From Pseudeuparius sepicola (taxonomy: Eukaryota > Arthropoda > Insecta > Coleoptera > Anthribidae): 64,000 nucleotides of DNA. The DNA is taken from NCBI GenBank assembly GCA_963920635.1, contig OY987301.1:23044501-23108500 (forward strand), given 5' to 3'. Position numbers and translations under genes: made by a program. The notes beneath the pieces are model-generated. The model was not told where the DNA came from and searched no databases. It saw nothing but the letters and a program-made list of their open reading frames with translations. How positions within the stretch are numbered: the first letter of the stretch is position 1; each line of letters opens with the position of its first letter. Positions 13,001 to 25,608 of the stretch are shown one piece after another.

Positions 13001-13928
13001 GACCCGAACGGAAATCTGGGCACGATGAATTAAAATTACGACAAAGCCCTGACGCCTCCAATGGTTTTCCGAGAAATCACGCTTATGTAATTAGGCGAAG
13101 CTGCCTCGTTTACAAAAAAATGTCTTAGTAATTTAACCTTTGTGGTCCGAATATTTGTACAAGTCGCATTTTCTAAGTTCATTACCTGGAGAACCTGTTG
13201 TTGTCAGAGGTAATAAATTTACTTATTTTATTATTCTTGTATATGATTGCTGTAGATATACCTAGGGCATTGTTTTAGCAAGATATGAAAAATTAATTTT
13301 TGCGGATATATAGTTTTTGAAGAAACTCAGAGTAGGTAAGGCCATTTACATTCATTTACAGGCTGACGATTAGCAAGACGATATTAAAATTATTCTTTTC
13401 CCATTATTTAACTTATTGGGGAGTGTTTAGCCTGATTTTTTAGTAGTTCTAATCTTCGAATCTTCAATGTTTATTAGGTCAGTTCACATAAACACTGATA
13501 CACTATACACTGACACACTGCAAAGAAAACACAACATATTTTTTCTCAATAATATTGTTATGTAATCTGTATGCAGAAAAATATGATCTTTCAAATGGTG
13601 CTATCAAAATTGGAGTTGCTGGTGACGTCATATCTGCGACGTCACAAAACACGTTTTTATGTCATAATTTGAGCATTTAAAAATTAAGGTTGACGTGTCC
13701 CAGCGATTTTTTAGCTCGCCCTGTAAATATTTTATTGATTTTATTTCAATCTTTACGTCTTCACTATATGTAGGTATATGTTACAACAGCAAATGTCAAG
13801 ATTGATTATCTATTGTAATATGCCCGCAGGCACCCGTTGTGAGATATTATAAGACTATCGAAAAAGGCATATGAAGTATATTGTGTACAGAATAAATTTG
13901 TCTTGCCTGAACTTGCCGAAGGCATCGT
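10031..13928. other. unassigned AT-rich stretch with a few small repeats
   Basis: No gene is supported. A perfect 16-bp inverted repeat (cagatgaaaccgaacg) lies at about 10253-10268 and 10389-10404. An (AAT)n microsatellite lies near 12405-12425. An 89-codon frame at 12759-13028 has an even composition and could be a decayed exon, but it matches no family I know and has no clear splice sites. Confidence 0.45.
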
Positions 13929-14132
13929 CGTGGTGGTGTCTTTGACCCGTACAGAAATGTTAACCAGGGGTCAAATTGAACCCCAGGAGCAAGCCTTTTA
14001 AACTCAAAAATAAATGAGATATATAAATTTATAAAAATTGTTATTTGCGAAAATGATATTTTCATAGGCGAGCACCAGCAGTTCAACTTTACGCCTGGTT
14101 AAAAATTATGTACGGGTCAAAGACTCACCCTG
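13929..14132. mobile_element. small palindromic Tc1/mariner-type element
   Basis: The arms GTCTTTGACCCGTAC (13938-13952) and its perfect complement (14110-14124) are continued inward by matching blocks (ttaaccagg.../...cctggtta). The right end is CACCCTG followed by TA. The left end is altered. The unit is about 200 bp long and has no coding content. Confidence 0.6.
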
Positions 14133-14133
14133 T

Positions 14134-14832
14134 ATTAGCCCTTCATGAGATCTAATAGGTTAGCTTGCAAAAACGTCTAAAGTTTGAGCATTGTTCCTAT
14201 TCACCCAAGAGTAATTTGAATTGTTGAGTGATATATGTATCGTGTAGCTAAATATGTATCCCAAACACGCCACTTAAATATCATCAAGGTATCCCATTTA
14301 GACCAGTATGGGGCAATCTTATGTCCGCAGAAAAGGTTGGTGCTAAAACCACGGCTCGTCCATTTTTACTTTGTGTGTGGGGAGACTTTAGAGGAGCACT
14401 TGGCAATAATTTTATTTTTATAGACGGTAATGCGGTCTTGCTTCATAGTTAACAGTTGTGGTGTAGTCCATCTTAATTAAACGATCAATAATTTTTAATA
14501 AAGATTTTTTTTCTGAAGCTGATGCTGTTAATACAGTTAACACCTACAGGAAAGTTGCTCCCCTTGGAAATTTCAAACTCAATGCAAGCTCTATACATAT
14601 ATTCAGTATCAGTGGTGATGATGCGAAATCTCTTTCATTTGATTTCGCAAGGGGCTCTAACGGTATTAAATTATCTGCGGGCTGCGCAATAATTTGTTTC
14701 ATCAATAGTTCAATAATTGCAAGCGCTTCCAAATCTATACAAAGCACATTATACGTGCAGCGCCAATAGTACTAGTATATAGGGAAAGGGAAAAATTGTT
14801 AGTACAACAACATTAATACTAAAGAGGAATGT
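14134..14832. other. unassigned stretch with overlapping open frames
   Basis: The bases 14520-14770 are open on both strands for about 65-80 codons. Neither translation matches a family I recognise, and no splice or promoter signals are evident, so no gene is called. Confidence 0.4.
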
Positions 14833-14923
14833 TTTTGTGACACATCATGTAAAGGATACCTAATCAGTTGAAAAAATGCCCTTCAGCCCTCAGCTGATTA
14901 TCCTTTACCTGATATGACACAAA
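14833..14923. repeat. imperfect hairpin of about 90 bp
   Basis: The arms tgacacatcatgtaaaggat...taatcag and ctgattatcctttacctgatatgaca are near-complementary, with about 25 bases between them. This is a typical small fold-back remnant. Confidence 0.5.
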
Positions 14924-15564
14924 TATATATCCTTTACCATTAATACTTATGGAATTTTTTGTCTAAATTAAAGGCTAACAGAGTACATATTGTGAAACTC
15001 ATTTTTTTTTTCTAGGGCGGATAAAGTATTTTAATTTTACAAGTTATTTGGAACACAGAACAACATACAAAATATTTACAATGTATCTCAAAACAAGGGA
15101 ACAATGTAAACTGGATTTTTTAGTGACGATTTCTTTATGATATAAATCATTAATTACCTATAAACTCGCCCGTTTTGGATACTCTGTGAATGGTTAATTT
15201 TTTTGTACAATTCATAATTTTATGAATTTTGAATGAGCAGGCAATATTTATTACCTGGTAATTTATATAAATATAACAAAAAATTTTAAATTAGTATGGT
15301 TCCCAAGTAACACTATAAATACAACAAAAAGTTGCAATAATATTTATAATGGGGAAAAATTAGGCATATTATAACTTTATATTTTAATTTATTTTAGAAA
15401 TTAATAGGTATGTTTTGTTAATTCTCTACAATCTTTATGACTGGTGCATATATCTCCCTATACATGATGTAAGTATTAATAAAATTCAGTGACTCTCTAG
15501 AATCAACAATACCTACTTTAATTTTGAACAGATACAATTAAATGATTTCCGCGAAATCGAGACG

Positions 15565-16350
15565 CGCCAATTAGTCCCTCATCCAATCCCTTATAAAAGG
15601 TTTTTCATTTTCAGCGCGTGATCTTTGATGTTAAATTTAAAAAATAGTGTACTTGAGTGATATCTCCATACTTTTATTTTTATTTTGAAGCCCGTATGAC
15701 GACATTATGTTTTAAAAATTATTACCGCGGTTCTTCTTGGTGACTTGAATCTTGGAGATCCAGTTTTCGAAAACATTGTCGCACATACACAATAGGTTTC
15801 ACATAGCCCCACAAAAAAATCGAATGGCGTTAAACCACAGGATCTTGCTGGCCAGTTGATGTTATCGGAAACTGGATCGCCAAGATTCAAATCATCGAGT
15901 AGTACAATTTCTCCAATCATCGCTCTATAAGCAGTGGATGATTTATTTAATGAATGTTTATTAAAACTTTCGTATTCAATATTATTTCCTAAAAAATATG
16001 TCAAACACATTATTTGTTGTATCTCAAATGTTAAGATTGATTAAAAATCTTTCATAGGTAGATATATCGAATGAATACTTGATACTATAGGATTATTAAA
16101 AAAGATAATAATGCATTAAATACAGACTGGTTCTATAAACCAACAAATTTTAAGCGACATTTAAATACTTAATTAAAAATAGAATTTAAATAAATTACAA
16201 AATATATTATTAGATAATTCATATCCACAAAATCTCTTAAATAAAATTATTTTGTATGGAGATATCACTTACACAATTTTTTAAATTTAATTTCAAATAT
16301 CGAGCGCTGAAAATGAAAACCCTTGGTATGGAATCGGGAATGGGCAAAAT
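15565..16350. mobile_element. palindromic DNA transposon with transposase relic
   Basis: The outer inverted arms lie at about 15590-15675 and 16252-16340. They share gtttttcattttcagcgc and ggagatatcactt-type blocks. An inner inverted pair of about 35 bases (cttgaatcttggagatccag at about 15744 and its complement near 15866-15890) sits within the centre. A DDE transposase fragment is encoded on the minus strand inside. No clean target duplication is visible. Confidence 0.6.
15705..16010 (-). pseudogene. DDE transposase relic (Tc1/mariner superfamily)
   Basis: A 101-codon minus-strand frame carries the segment NINWPARSCGLTPFDFF at about residues 50-66. This resembles the block around the last catalytic Asp in insect Tc1/mariner-type transposases (W-P-x-R-S-x-D-L-T-P-x-D-F-F). 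The first Asp of that block is changed to Gly here, while the later one is kept. The parts on either side do not look like transposase, and only this short block remains, so the gene is dead. It lies in the centre of a palindromic element, as does the relic at 17639-17962. Confidence 0.6.
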
Positions 16351-17033
16351 ATAATATAATATGATTTGCTGGCAAACTGTTTTCCCGGGAACGTTTAATA
16401 TCACCGGTAGCACAGATAATTAGGTTATATATGCCAGTATAAATCTAATGGAATTAAGATTAGAATGGCTTTCTATATTACCTATAATACTTTTAAAATA
16501 TTATTAATTCTACTACCATAGCCGACTTTGCTTATGATATTACCTTTCTGTGCGGGGTGTCCGCGATTACGTTACGCTCGATTATCTTGGTAATTCTTAA
16601 GAATTGATGGTTCAAAAACTAAGTTTGTGTATAATTTTCTGAGAAATTCGTATAAGAAGTGAAACTTAATAGGTAGTCTATTGGTAAGAAGTTATGTGAA
16701 AAAATACACTTTTCAAAAAAAGTTCGAAGTTGAATTTCACTACGAAATAGGTAGGTATATTCTTAACAAATATAAGGGGAGATTGATCGGAAGCGGGCGT
16801 CAGTTGATCAGATTTTTGAGAGACGCTGTATATTTTGCATTTTTAAAGTTTCTTTTGTTCTCCCAATTCCAACGATGTATAGTTTTAAGTAATTAGGTAT
16901 CTTTTAAAATAACCAAGCTGCAAATTTTATTTTTTTTTTATAAATTTCCTCAAATATGGATGGTAAATTTGCATCTTTGATCTTTGAATGGCATGCTAAA
17001 ATTATATTATTAAAAGTAAATATTAAAACTATG
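16351..17033. other. unassigned stretch
   Basis: A 71-codon plus-strand frame at 16681-16896 has no recognisable domain. No repeat boundary is visible before the palindromic element that starts at 17034. Confidence 0.45.
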
Positions 17034-18546
17034 CATGGTGAGTTTTTTTCGATGTCCACTATGGGGATCTCGGAAACTAGCAGAGCTAGAACAAAGGTTA
17101 AATGGGGAAAGAATTGCAGTTTTGAATGCTCAATCTAATGCCCCTTTTGGATTTTTAAAAAAGGTCATGGCTCACTAGATATTTTGAAAAGAGTGATTTT
17201 TTGCTATTTAATCAGATCTCTGTAGCTCCTTTATTTCTGATTATACAGAAAAACTGTAGACACAATAATTGTAGATAATTTTGGGCTTAATAAGATAATC
17301 TTATCCAATTTTTTATGTTGTTTTTGATTTTTGAGATATGACATAAACTTTGTTTTTTTAAATATGAATCATAGTTGGCTGTGACCTTAGAAAATCGGCC
17401 ATTTTTTGAGCTTTTCAAAGATATAATACTCGGCATAGTTATTATAAAAAGTAAAAGAGCTATGGCTAATATTCTGATTTTTTTTTTAATTTTCACACAG
17501 TCAGCCATGGAATATTTTCATAATTACGTTCTATTTTATAATTAGACATACTTCAAACTTTCTAATATTTTGTTTTTAGCTGGTAATAAAATGTAACAAA
17601 ATAAAACAAACATTAAAAAACTAAAATTCAAATTACTATTATTTTAAAAGGTGTTCAAAAAATCCACCATTGTTATTTATGCAAATATTGCATCTTTTTA
17701 AAACCGAATTTATCGCCTTTCTTAGAGAGCGCCTGTCAATGCTGGCAATAATTGCTTCTAAAACAGCTGCTCTCAATTCATCGATTATCTCATACTTTAT
17801 TTTGTACTGTTCCCCAAAAAAGAAATCCAAAACAGACAAATCGGGGGATCGGGGCGGCCAGGAAATAGGTCTATTTCTCCCCATCCAACTATTTGGATAG
17901 AGCTGATCTAGGTAATTTCTTATGAGCAAATAATCATGTGGTAGAGCTCCATCATGACAATTTTTGTTTTATTTTGTTACATTTTGTTACCAGCTAAAAA
18001 TAAAATATTTGAAAGTTTGAAGTATGTAGGTATGTCTTATTATAAAATAGAACGTAATTATGAAAATATTCCATGGCTGACTATGCGAAAATTAAAAAAA
18101 ATCAGATAAATAGCCATAGCTATTTTATTTATTATAATAACTATGCCGAGTATTATATTTTTGGAAAGTTAAAAAAATGGCCGATTTGATAAGGCCACAG
18201 CCAACTATGATTTACATTTAAAAAAACAAAAGTTTATGTCATATCTCAAAAATCACAAAGAACATAAAAAAATGGATTATATTATCTTATTAAGCACAAA
18301 ATTATCTACAATTTTTGTCTCTACAGTTTTTCTGTATAACCAAAAATAACGGAGCTACAGAGATATGATGAAATAGCAAAAAATCACTCTTTCCAAAATA
18401 TCTAGTGAGCCATGAACTTTTGTGAAAATCCAAAAGGGGCATTAGATTGAGCATTCAAAACTGCAATTCTTTCCCCATTTAACCTTTGTTCTAGCTCTGC
18501 TAGTTTCCGAGATTCCCATTGTGGGCATCGAAAAAAACTCACCCTG
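17034..18546. mobile_element. 1.5-kb palindromic DD41D-like mariner element
   Basis: Two arms of roughly 570 bases are near-complementary, at about 17034-17610 and 17960-18546. The left end reads CATGGTGAG (mutated) and the right end is CTCACCCTG followed by TA, which fits a Tc1/mariner terminus CAGGGTGAG. The arms keep long matching blocks such as ggaaactagcagagctagaac. A transposase end is encoded on the minus strand in the single-copy centre. The arrangement would give a very long hairpin if transcribed. Confidence 0.75.
17639..17962 (-). pseudogene. C-terminal part of a Tc1/mariner-superfamily transposase
   Basis: The minus-strand frame keeps the C-terminal catalytic core of a DDE transposase. 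It has HDGALPH with the second catalytic Asp (codon at 17951-17953), then WMGRNRPISWPPRSPDLSVL with the PD and LD acids (codons at 17840-17842 and 17825-17827), and a GGFFEHLLK-type C-terminus. There are 36 residues between the HD Asp and the PD Asp, and 41 between the HD Asp and the LD Asp; the latter spacing would fit a DD41D-type family. The DNA-binding and first-Asp portions are missing, so it cannot act. It sits in the centre of the palindromic element 17034-18546. Confidence 0.8.
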
Positions 18547-20178
18547 TATATCCTTGGAATTTTTTATAATAAAACAATAATCAAGGAAATTCGTGTATCC
18601 TTTTGCTCTTACATGTATACATGATGTTTCCTTATAAACCGCCTTAACCGCCAAACCGAATCGATAGAAGACATCTTTCTAAGAATAAAGTTCAATCAAT
18701 TGTCATTACAAAGAATTAGTGTAATAACTAGATACTCAGTAATCTCTTTGTGAATTACTTATTTGAAAAAGAGGAACAATATCGTCAAAATTAATAAATA
18801 ACATTATGGCGATGTCGCCCAATAATATGTCCCCTCAATGAAAAAGTATAAGACGCAACCTCTGTTTTGGCGTTTATTATTTTTCTGATTGTTTTGGTGT
18901 TCCTTTCTCAAGAAATTAACTTAATTACCTACATACATAACACTTTAACACTATGTTAGTCTCGATTGTAAAGTTTCTTAGAGCTCATGTTCATAATGAA
19001 CTTTTTTCTCAAAATCTTCTATCGATGAGAAGAGTTTGTCGGTTTAAAAAGAAAACACTGCTTAAAATATAAATCCAGATTAAATCTCTTGTCCCATAAC
19101 AACAAAAGGGATATTTTAAATTTAATAATGTTCTAATTTTAATTTAAACGAAGCTGATATGAATATCTATCTATCTTAGTTTATCTAGCCTCCAATTATA
19201 TGATTAGCTTCCCGCTTAACATTGAAAAACTACCCTTATATTGACATTTTGTTCGGAGCGACCTCTGTCGGGTCTAGGTCGAAGTTCTTACTCTCATCTT
19301 TTCTTACACAGTGCTCTTTTTGCCCTTATAGAAGTTTGAATAGAATTCCTTTCTCAAAGTTCTTTCAAAAAACCGCCAATGTTATCGACATCGGCCTCCT
19401 GAAACTTAGAAGTTTGGACTCTCTACGCTTGGGGGAGCTACCATACTCGCACGAGGTAAAATCAATATGCGCTCTATTTTTGGGGTCATGCCTCGAGACG
19501 AGAGGAAAGCTGTGGCAAATATTTTTTTAGTTTTATCAGTTTTAATGTTTGCAATACTTCTAAAAACCGATACAAGGTGTTACTTAATGAAAAGACGCAT
19601 TTCTTAATCAAGTTCGAGTATAAAAGTTCAAATAAATAGCTGTCTTAAAAAGTCTGGTTTTCAAGATGTCAAAGTTGAAAAAAAAAATCGTTTTTTTATT
19701 AAGACCTCAAATACTTAATCGTTATGAAACAAATTTTCCTTTGTAAAATGAAAAGATGCACTAAAATAATGAACTTGCAAGACCACAAAGATAACCCCAA
19801 AAAAGTTATGAGCTTAAAATCCATTTTGCTACCCCGACCCTCCGCCATTGGACGATGGGAATTAATTGTTTTTTTCTACTCCTATGCTAGTAACATACCT
19901 ATTAAGTGACGGTTTAGGTTATAAGTAAGTTCATTGTTACGAACACTGATACGTAATGACTGACACGTAATGACTGACACGTAATAAAAAAAATTACGTA
20001 TCTGTTCTTAATTAAAACGCAATTATCACGGGTGCCTTGTTAGCGCGGCATCCGCGTCACCATAGCAACTAACCAACATACTAATTGTTGCCTGACAGAT
20101 AATCAGAAGTATAGTTTATCTTTTATCTATTATAATAGTTTTTCTTTCGTCGAAGAAAAATTATAATACAAAACTCGA
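18547..20178. other. unassigned stretch with a 14-bp tandem repeat
   Basis: Three copies of a gacacgtaatgact-type 14-base unit lie at about 19947-19986. A 102-codon plus-strand frame at 19222-19530 shows no recognisable domain. Nothing else is supported. Confidence 0.45.
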
Positions 20179-20278
20179 GTTGTAAGCTTATTACATACTC
20201 GTGGAATTACAGCACTCGCCGCTGCGCGGCTCGTGCGCAACTTTTCCACTCATACGTAATAAGCTGTTTACAACTCTC
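20179..20278. repeat. imperfect hairpin of about 100 bp
   Basis: The arms gttgtaagcttattac...actcgtggaa and ttccactcatacgtaataagctgtttacaac face each other around a GC-rich loop (gccgctgcgcggctcg). It is probably a small fold-back element. Confidence 0.5.
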
Positions 20279-22420
20279 GCTATGTAATATACTATTACAT
20301 GAAATTGTTGCACTTCAGCGACCAAATGACTGCACCAATTTTCATTTAAATTGCATAACTTCTGTAGAAGTTATTGCCAAAAACATGTATGTTTTTCAAA
20401 CTGTACCTTTATTACCCTGTAACTTTCGGACCCATGTTTATAGGAAATTTTTGTTCAAAAACAATAGGAGCGCAGTTCCTCGCTAATAACAAGGGATCAC
20501 GCTGTTACCAGCGTTTTGTTCTTTACTCTTTGACGTAAATGGGCTTTAGTTGGTTTGTTTAGACAGAACTTAATATTACCCCTTGTACTTCATAGTCTTA
20601 CCAACCCTTTCTTCATGCCCATTAGACTCAAAGCATTGAGGATAGCAGCAGCTATATAGAAATTTCCGTGGCGTATATCTACAAATCAGGCCCTAACTGA
20701 TCTTAATTTAATCCATTCTCGACGCCCATCTGCTAAACAAAGAGTTTAATTAGTTGAGCCTTTCGCCCCTCATCAATATTCACTTTGGGGCCGTTGATTT
20801 TGGTAAAATATGAGCGCCCTTCCATTTATTAGCTCTGCAAATTCAACTTAACCGATGTTGTAAGCTGTTGGGGCAAACGAAATATTTGCGGAGGAACAGA
20901 TGGGTCAAAATTGTGATTTATGCAAATAGAATTAACTGCTCCATCCATATGAATGACGTTACCATGGTGGATCCAAAAATTTGCTAATAGTTCTTCTGGC
21001 CATAATTTGGAAGCGACAGAATTTTGCGCAAAATGAGATTCTCTACCATCCTTTTTGTTTATGACATTGAGAACTGGGACACTATGTAAACTAAATTAAA
21101 ATACCTATATACCTAAACTTAGTATCGAGTCATAAGAATAATTATTTAGTGGAGTCAACTAGGAAAATAACTTCGAAGAAATTCCGGGAGTTTTAGATTT
21201 TGTTGGAATGTGTTCGTTTTGATGTCTTGAAACAAAATCCGCAGCGCAAAATAGTGTGCGATTTTTTTTATTTGACAATAACTGTCAAAAATATAGGTTT
21301 TTTGTTAATAACTTATTTAATAAGCATTTTTATAGAATTTAAGTAAGACCATTAGAAAGAGCAGGCAATTTAAAAAAAAATGTATTTACATATTTTTTGT
21401 AAAATAATTAAGTAATGAATGATAATTTTTTAAGATCATACGTTTTCATGCTTGCTCCGTATTTAAGAGGCAGCCGAAATTGAGAGCGACGCGTGGAGCG
21501 CGAGACAGTTAAACAATAATAACTTTTTACACACACAACTAATTCATATGCAACAAAGTTTATTGGAAAGTGACACCGTAAAGCAATTAAAAAAATCTTG
21601 TAGCATTAATTTCCATGAAGGGATACGCCTGTCATATTATTGTAAAGTCGACCTTGATCAAAATTTCATGCATTTTCACAATAATTGACGTTACATGGTC
21701 AATTTGTAATATTTTTGAGCAATATTACAGAATGTTTCTACTAAATGTATGTAGTTTTGAATGAGGAATATAAGATTACGATAGCAAACCTCGCTTGTTT
21801 TTTTCTTCACTTTGAACATAGAGATTTTTTCACTCAATAGGTGACTTTTTTGAAGCTTAAAACGTTTGCTCTTTGATAGCATAAGTTATTTTAATGTAAT
21901 TCTCTTTTTTCTCGTTTATTTTTGCAGTAAACCGCGTTATAATTAATTTCCCAAAACGCAGAACTCAATTTTTCTTATTTTTAAATCCAAGAATCAAGCT
22001 GAAGGAGGTTTCTTACTGGGATGAGACCAATCCTAAGTGAAAGTACACGTTTTAAACTTCCGATTTCCTAGCCAAAAGATTTTTTCTATATAATTTTCGC
22101 TCGTGATTATCAGCTTTTGGAAAAAAAAACTCTCTTCATGTGTTCTCAGCTTTCATACAATAATACGAATTCAATAATAAATATAATAATTTCCGCTTTC
22201 TTTCTCGTAAATACTTCATACATGTTTGTATACTACTATAGTCCCCATTTTCGATCCACTGAGAACATGAGTTTGTATGTGTGTATGTATGTGCGTGTGT
22301 TTGTGAGGCGTGTTAGTCGGCAGATGTCATTCTGTTCCCTTGGAGCACAGCTTGTATTGACGTGGGGACGAATGGCACAGCCTATATATATATCCCCCCC
22401 GAAAATCCAAACTATATACA
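20279..22420. other. unassigned AT-rich stretch
   Basis: No gene or bounded element is supported. Short GT-rich and TA-rich runs lie near 22275-22395. Confidence 0.45.
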
Positions 22421-23110
22421 GGGTGTTTCATTAAGGGTGAAGAGGTACCATATCTCAGGAATTAATAGTCCTGGAGCTTTGGGGAAAAATCTTCTTAAGT
22501 AATATGGTCACGAAAAATCGCTGGAAATTATATTTAAGTTTGTAGGTCGGCCGCTAGGGGGCGTATTCGCAACAGTAAATTTGAAAAATGAGTTTTCTCA
22601 AAAAAATATCTAATAAATATCAAAAATAATTTTATTGCACTCTTCAGCAAATACTGAACAATTTTCGTTAAGGATTTTTTGCTCTTGCCCTTCAAATATA
22701 GATGAGACGGGCGGATAAACCTTGACTTGAAAAAATGCTGCTAACAGTGCTAACTCCGGTTTGGTTTAACCACAGAATATTTAGTTATTCTGTGGTTTAA
22801 CCGAATTGCTTGAATTTGGGCTTGTTAAAGAGAGATTTCCTTCTTCTATGAAATGATTGTCCAGTAAGATCATTTCGAGTTTCGTGGTCACCGCTAGAGG
22901 GCGCAATTCGAAAAATTTCCCTTTTATTACAATTTTCTCCGAAATTTTAAATTCAATGACATTTATTCTGTTATAGTCGAAAAGTAGATTATATTTATAA
23001 CAAAAAATACTTTGGTATTTTGATATCTTCATTAGTTCCGGAGTTATCGCCAAAAGAATAATTATTAACATGTTATTTGAAAGAAGAAGGTAGGTATTTG
23101 GTTTCAAAGA
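22421..23110 (+). mobile_element. Tc1/mariner-type element fragment with central hairpin
   Basis: The left end is TA-CAGGGTGTTTCATTAA at about 22419-22437, a Tc1/mariner-type terminus. A perfect 17-bp hairpin (arms 22763-22779 and 22786-22802, ggtttaaccacagaata) lies inside. A gctagrgggcg block occurs twice in the same orientation, near 22552 and 22893. The right terminus cannot be placed, so the end coordinate is approximate. Confidence 0.45.
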
Positions 23111-24600
23111 TTTTCGTGGTCAAGCATGCCATGAAATAAATAAAAATCTGCTTGAGCTTTTCGTAAATAGCTAGATTTTCACTTTTTATTCCCTTAAACG
23201 TATTTCTAATTTACTTACCTGTGGTATTGATATGAGATTATCTCGGAAAAAAAAATAAAAATTTAAAATTCGATTATTCTTGCACTCAACTTCATTTTTA
23301 CTAGGCGTCATTTTATTTTTAATTTTTTCCTTCATATTCATAATCAGCATCTCAAAAAACATAAAAATATACATTTTCATTGAAAAATAATGATTCTACA
23401 ATTAATTGTAGACGATTTTTGAGAAATTTCAGTGAAAGATCGATTTTTTGTTTTTTTTTATTTTTAAAATAAAAAGCGCACTTTTTCAACCTGTGGACTT
23501 TTAAATAAAAGTATGTTTTAAGGTGTTTCAAAAGGTTTTATTCAAATCCATGACTTCCCTAATTAATTCATAATTAACACCATTTTTCTTCTACGTTGAC
23601 TCCACTAATTGTAAGACATTACAATTTATCAGTTTTAATTCGTTTTCGATCCAAAATACAAATTTGAAAGTTGCAGCAATGCTCCTGACTATCTATGTCT
23701 CCATTAATCTGCGCCAATAATTAAATACGTATCATGAAGCATTGAAATATCTAAGTTCCATGAATTAGAATGAGTTTTGTTCAGAATATTTCATAGATAC
23801 AATGGAAATTGGTGCAAATGAAGAACTGAAGTCAGTTTCAAAACAGTTTTACATAATTATTGCACACAAAATATTGCTGTATTTTGATACCTAAAATTGA
23901 GGCTACATTATTCTAGTCTTTTAGACATCATTCAGGCAATAATTACGTAGGTTGTGTGCTAAATTAGTGATGTCGGTTGTTTAATTAATCGTGGAACAAA
24001 AGACCTCCCCTATTTCTCTTTTGGGTTTGTGAGTTGGTAACCAGCATTTTTGCAAAATTACATTTAATTGTTTTGCTTTGTTTCTCATTGTGCTTTAACA
24101 CATTATTCTTCATTGTACGTTTCTTTTTTGTGTATTTATTATACCTTTCAGATGGAAATTCACTTGTTTGTGGTTGTGGCCCAGCCTTTCGAATGTACTT
24201 ACATAAATTGGAAAAAGAGTCGTACATAAATAAAATAACTCGATTCATCAAACAAATTGTTATTTACAGAGTGATCAGTTTTCGCCCAAAGAGGTCAATT
24301 TTGAAGTTGAAGTTTTTAAGTATACACTTTTTACACTTTTAAATGGACCATTTTAAAAGATTACTATAAAACCATTTGGTACAAAATAACAAAATACAAG
24401 GTGTTTATATTAATTTTTTAACGATAAACCGTTGAGGGAAAGAATGTAATAACATATAACGAATCCCTACCCAGTGCCTGCGATAAGGATTCGCCCCCCC
24501 CCCCGCCAGATTTTGACAGATCATGCCTACATGTGGTAATAAAATCTGGAAATACCGATATTTTGTCTCAGATGCTAAATTTTAAGAATAAAAACGGGAT
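23111..24600. other. unassigned AT-rich stretch
   Basis: Opposite-strand open frames of about 90-100 codons near 23985-24342 are AT-driven and look accidental. A 10-base C run lies near 24497. Confidence 0.45.
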
Positions 24601-24603
24601 ATA

Positions 24604-25003
24604 TGTACAGGGTGTAACTTAAGTATGTTAAAATATCTCATGTTGGTGATCTCAGCCAATTCTAAGAAAAAGAGTTCATATAAACGTGTCCAAAAATTCT
24701 TCGTTTTCAATATACGGGGTGTTACAATTCTCTAAAAAAAATCATCGTTTTCCCATAACTTCTTTATTTGCTTTTTTAATCAAATCATTTAACTGTGTTA
24801 CTTCCAAGCTCTAGATTGAACCAGTGGCGGAGATATGGGTAAATCGGAAGAAAAAGTCAAGAAAAAAGTTAATACTGCACTGTACGAAATTAAAGTGGGT
24901 AGCAGTTTTCGATGGAGCATTTGTTTCCGGACAAAAAGTCTCTCTTGACTTCTTTTTGTATCTATCGCCGTTACCTGGGAAATTAGATTTTTTAAATTTT
25001 CTT
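24604..25003. mobile_element. Tc1/mariner-type terminus and palindromic fragment
   Basis: TA-CAGGGTGTAAC lies at about 24605. From about 24820 to 25000, an inverted pair (aaaaagtcaagaaa and tctcttgacttcttttt, with matching outer blocks) forms a short palindromic unit. It abuts the hairpin-tailed repeat at 25004. The boundaries are not sharp. Confidence 0.4.
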
Positions 25004-25608
25004 GAAATCGGCATTAAAATGTCCCAAAATCGTCATTAAAAGCACAGAAATCGTACAATAATGTAGCCCATTATTGTACGATTTTTTCAATAAGTAGGCC
25101 TTGGCGAGATGTAAACATCAAACGTCAGACGCGGAGAAATCGCCCGTCAAAAGTGACCAAATATTCAAAACCCGGCCGATAAAGGCTCATTTAACTTTTC
25201 GTACACATTGCGAAATTGTTTCCTATAGAAGCGCAATCCTTCACTATACATATTTTAGTAAATTTGAGTATCAATAGATTTGTTGAGTAGGCTGCACAAG
25301 AAGCAGCAGTTTGGTTTTTCTGTCAGAAGGTGCCGTACATCATTATACTTGTCCTAGGTAGAGCGATCGGTAAAGTCAAGCAACGCCGCGCGTAGTCGGT
25401 TCGTGGACGGGTGATCCCTTATTATTATTTTCTTGGCTAATAAAACATTTTTTTTCCGATTTCAAGAAAAATATAATATGTACCTCGGCACTGAAGTTCT
25501 TTTTATGACTCATGTGGTTTATTTGCCTCGGCCAGAGGCCTCAGCAACTAAACTCCACATGAGTCATAAAAAGTTGAACTTCAGTGCCTTGGTACATAAA
25601 TAACTATT
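25004..25608 (+). repeat. hairpin-tailed repeat family, copy 2
   Basis: This copy aligns along its length with 8846-9450 and with the reverse complement of 42985-43588. It starts near GAAATCGGCATTAAAATG and ends with the long hairpin at about 25480-25600 whose loop side contains ggccagaggcc. It is the closest in sequence to copy 3. Confidence 0.75.

Noticed and set aside
12759..13028. 89-codon frame as a gene
   Set aside because: The composition is plausible, but there is no recognised domain, promoter or splice signals.
23985..24342. Opposite-strand frames of 88 and 102 codons
   Set aside because: They overlap each other in AT-rich DNA and their translations are dominated by F, L, K and N.
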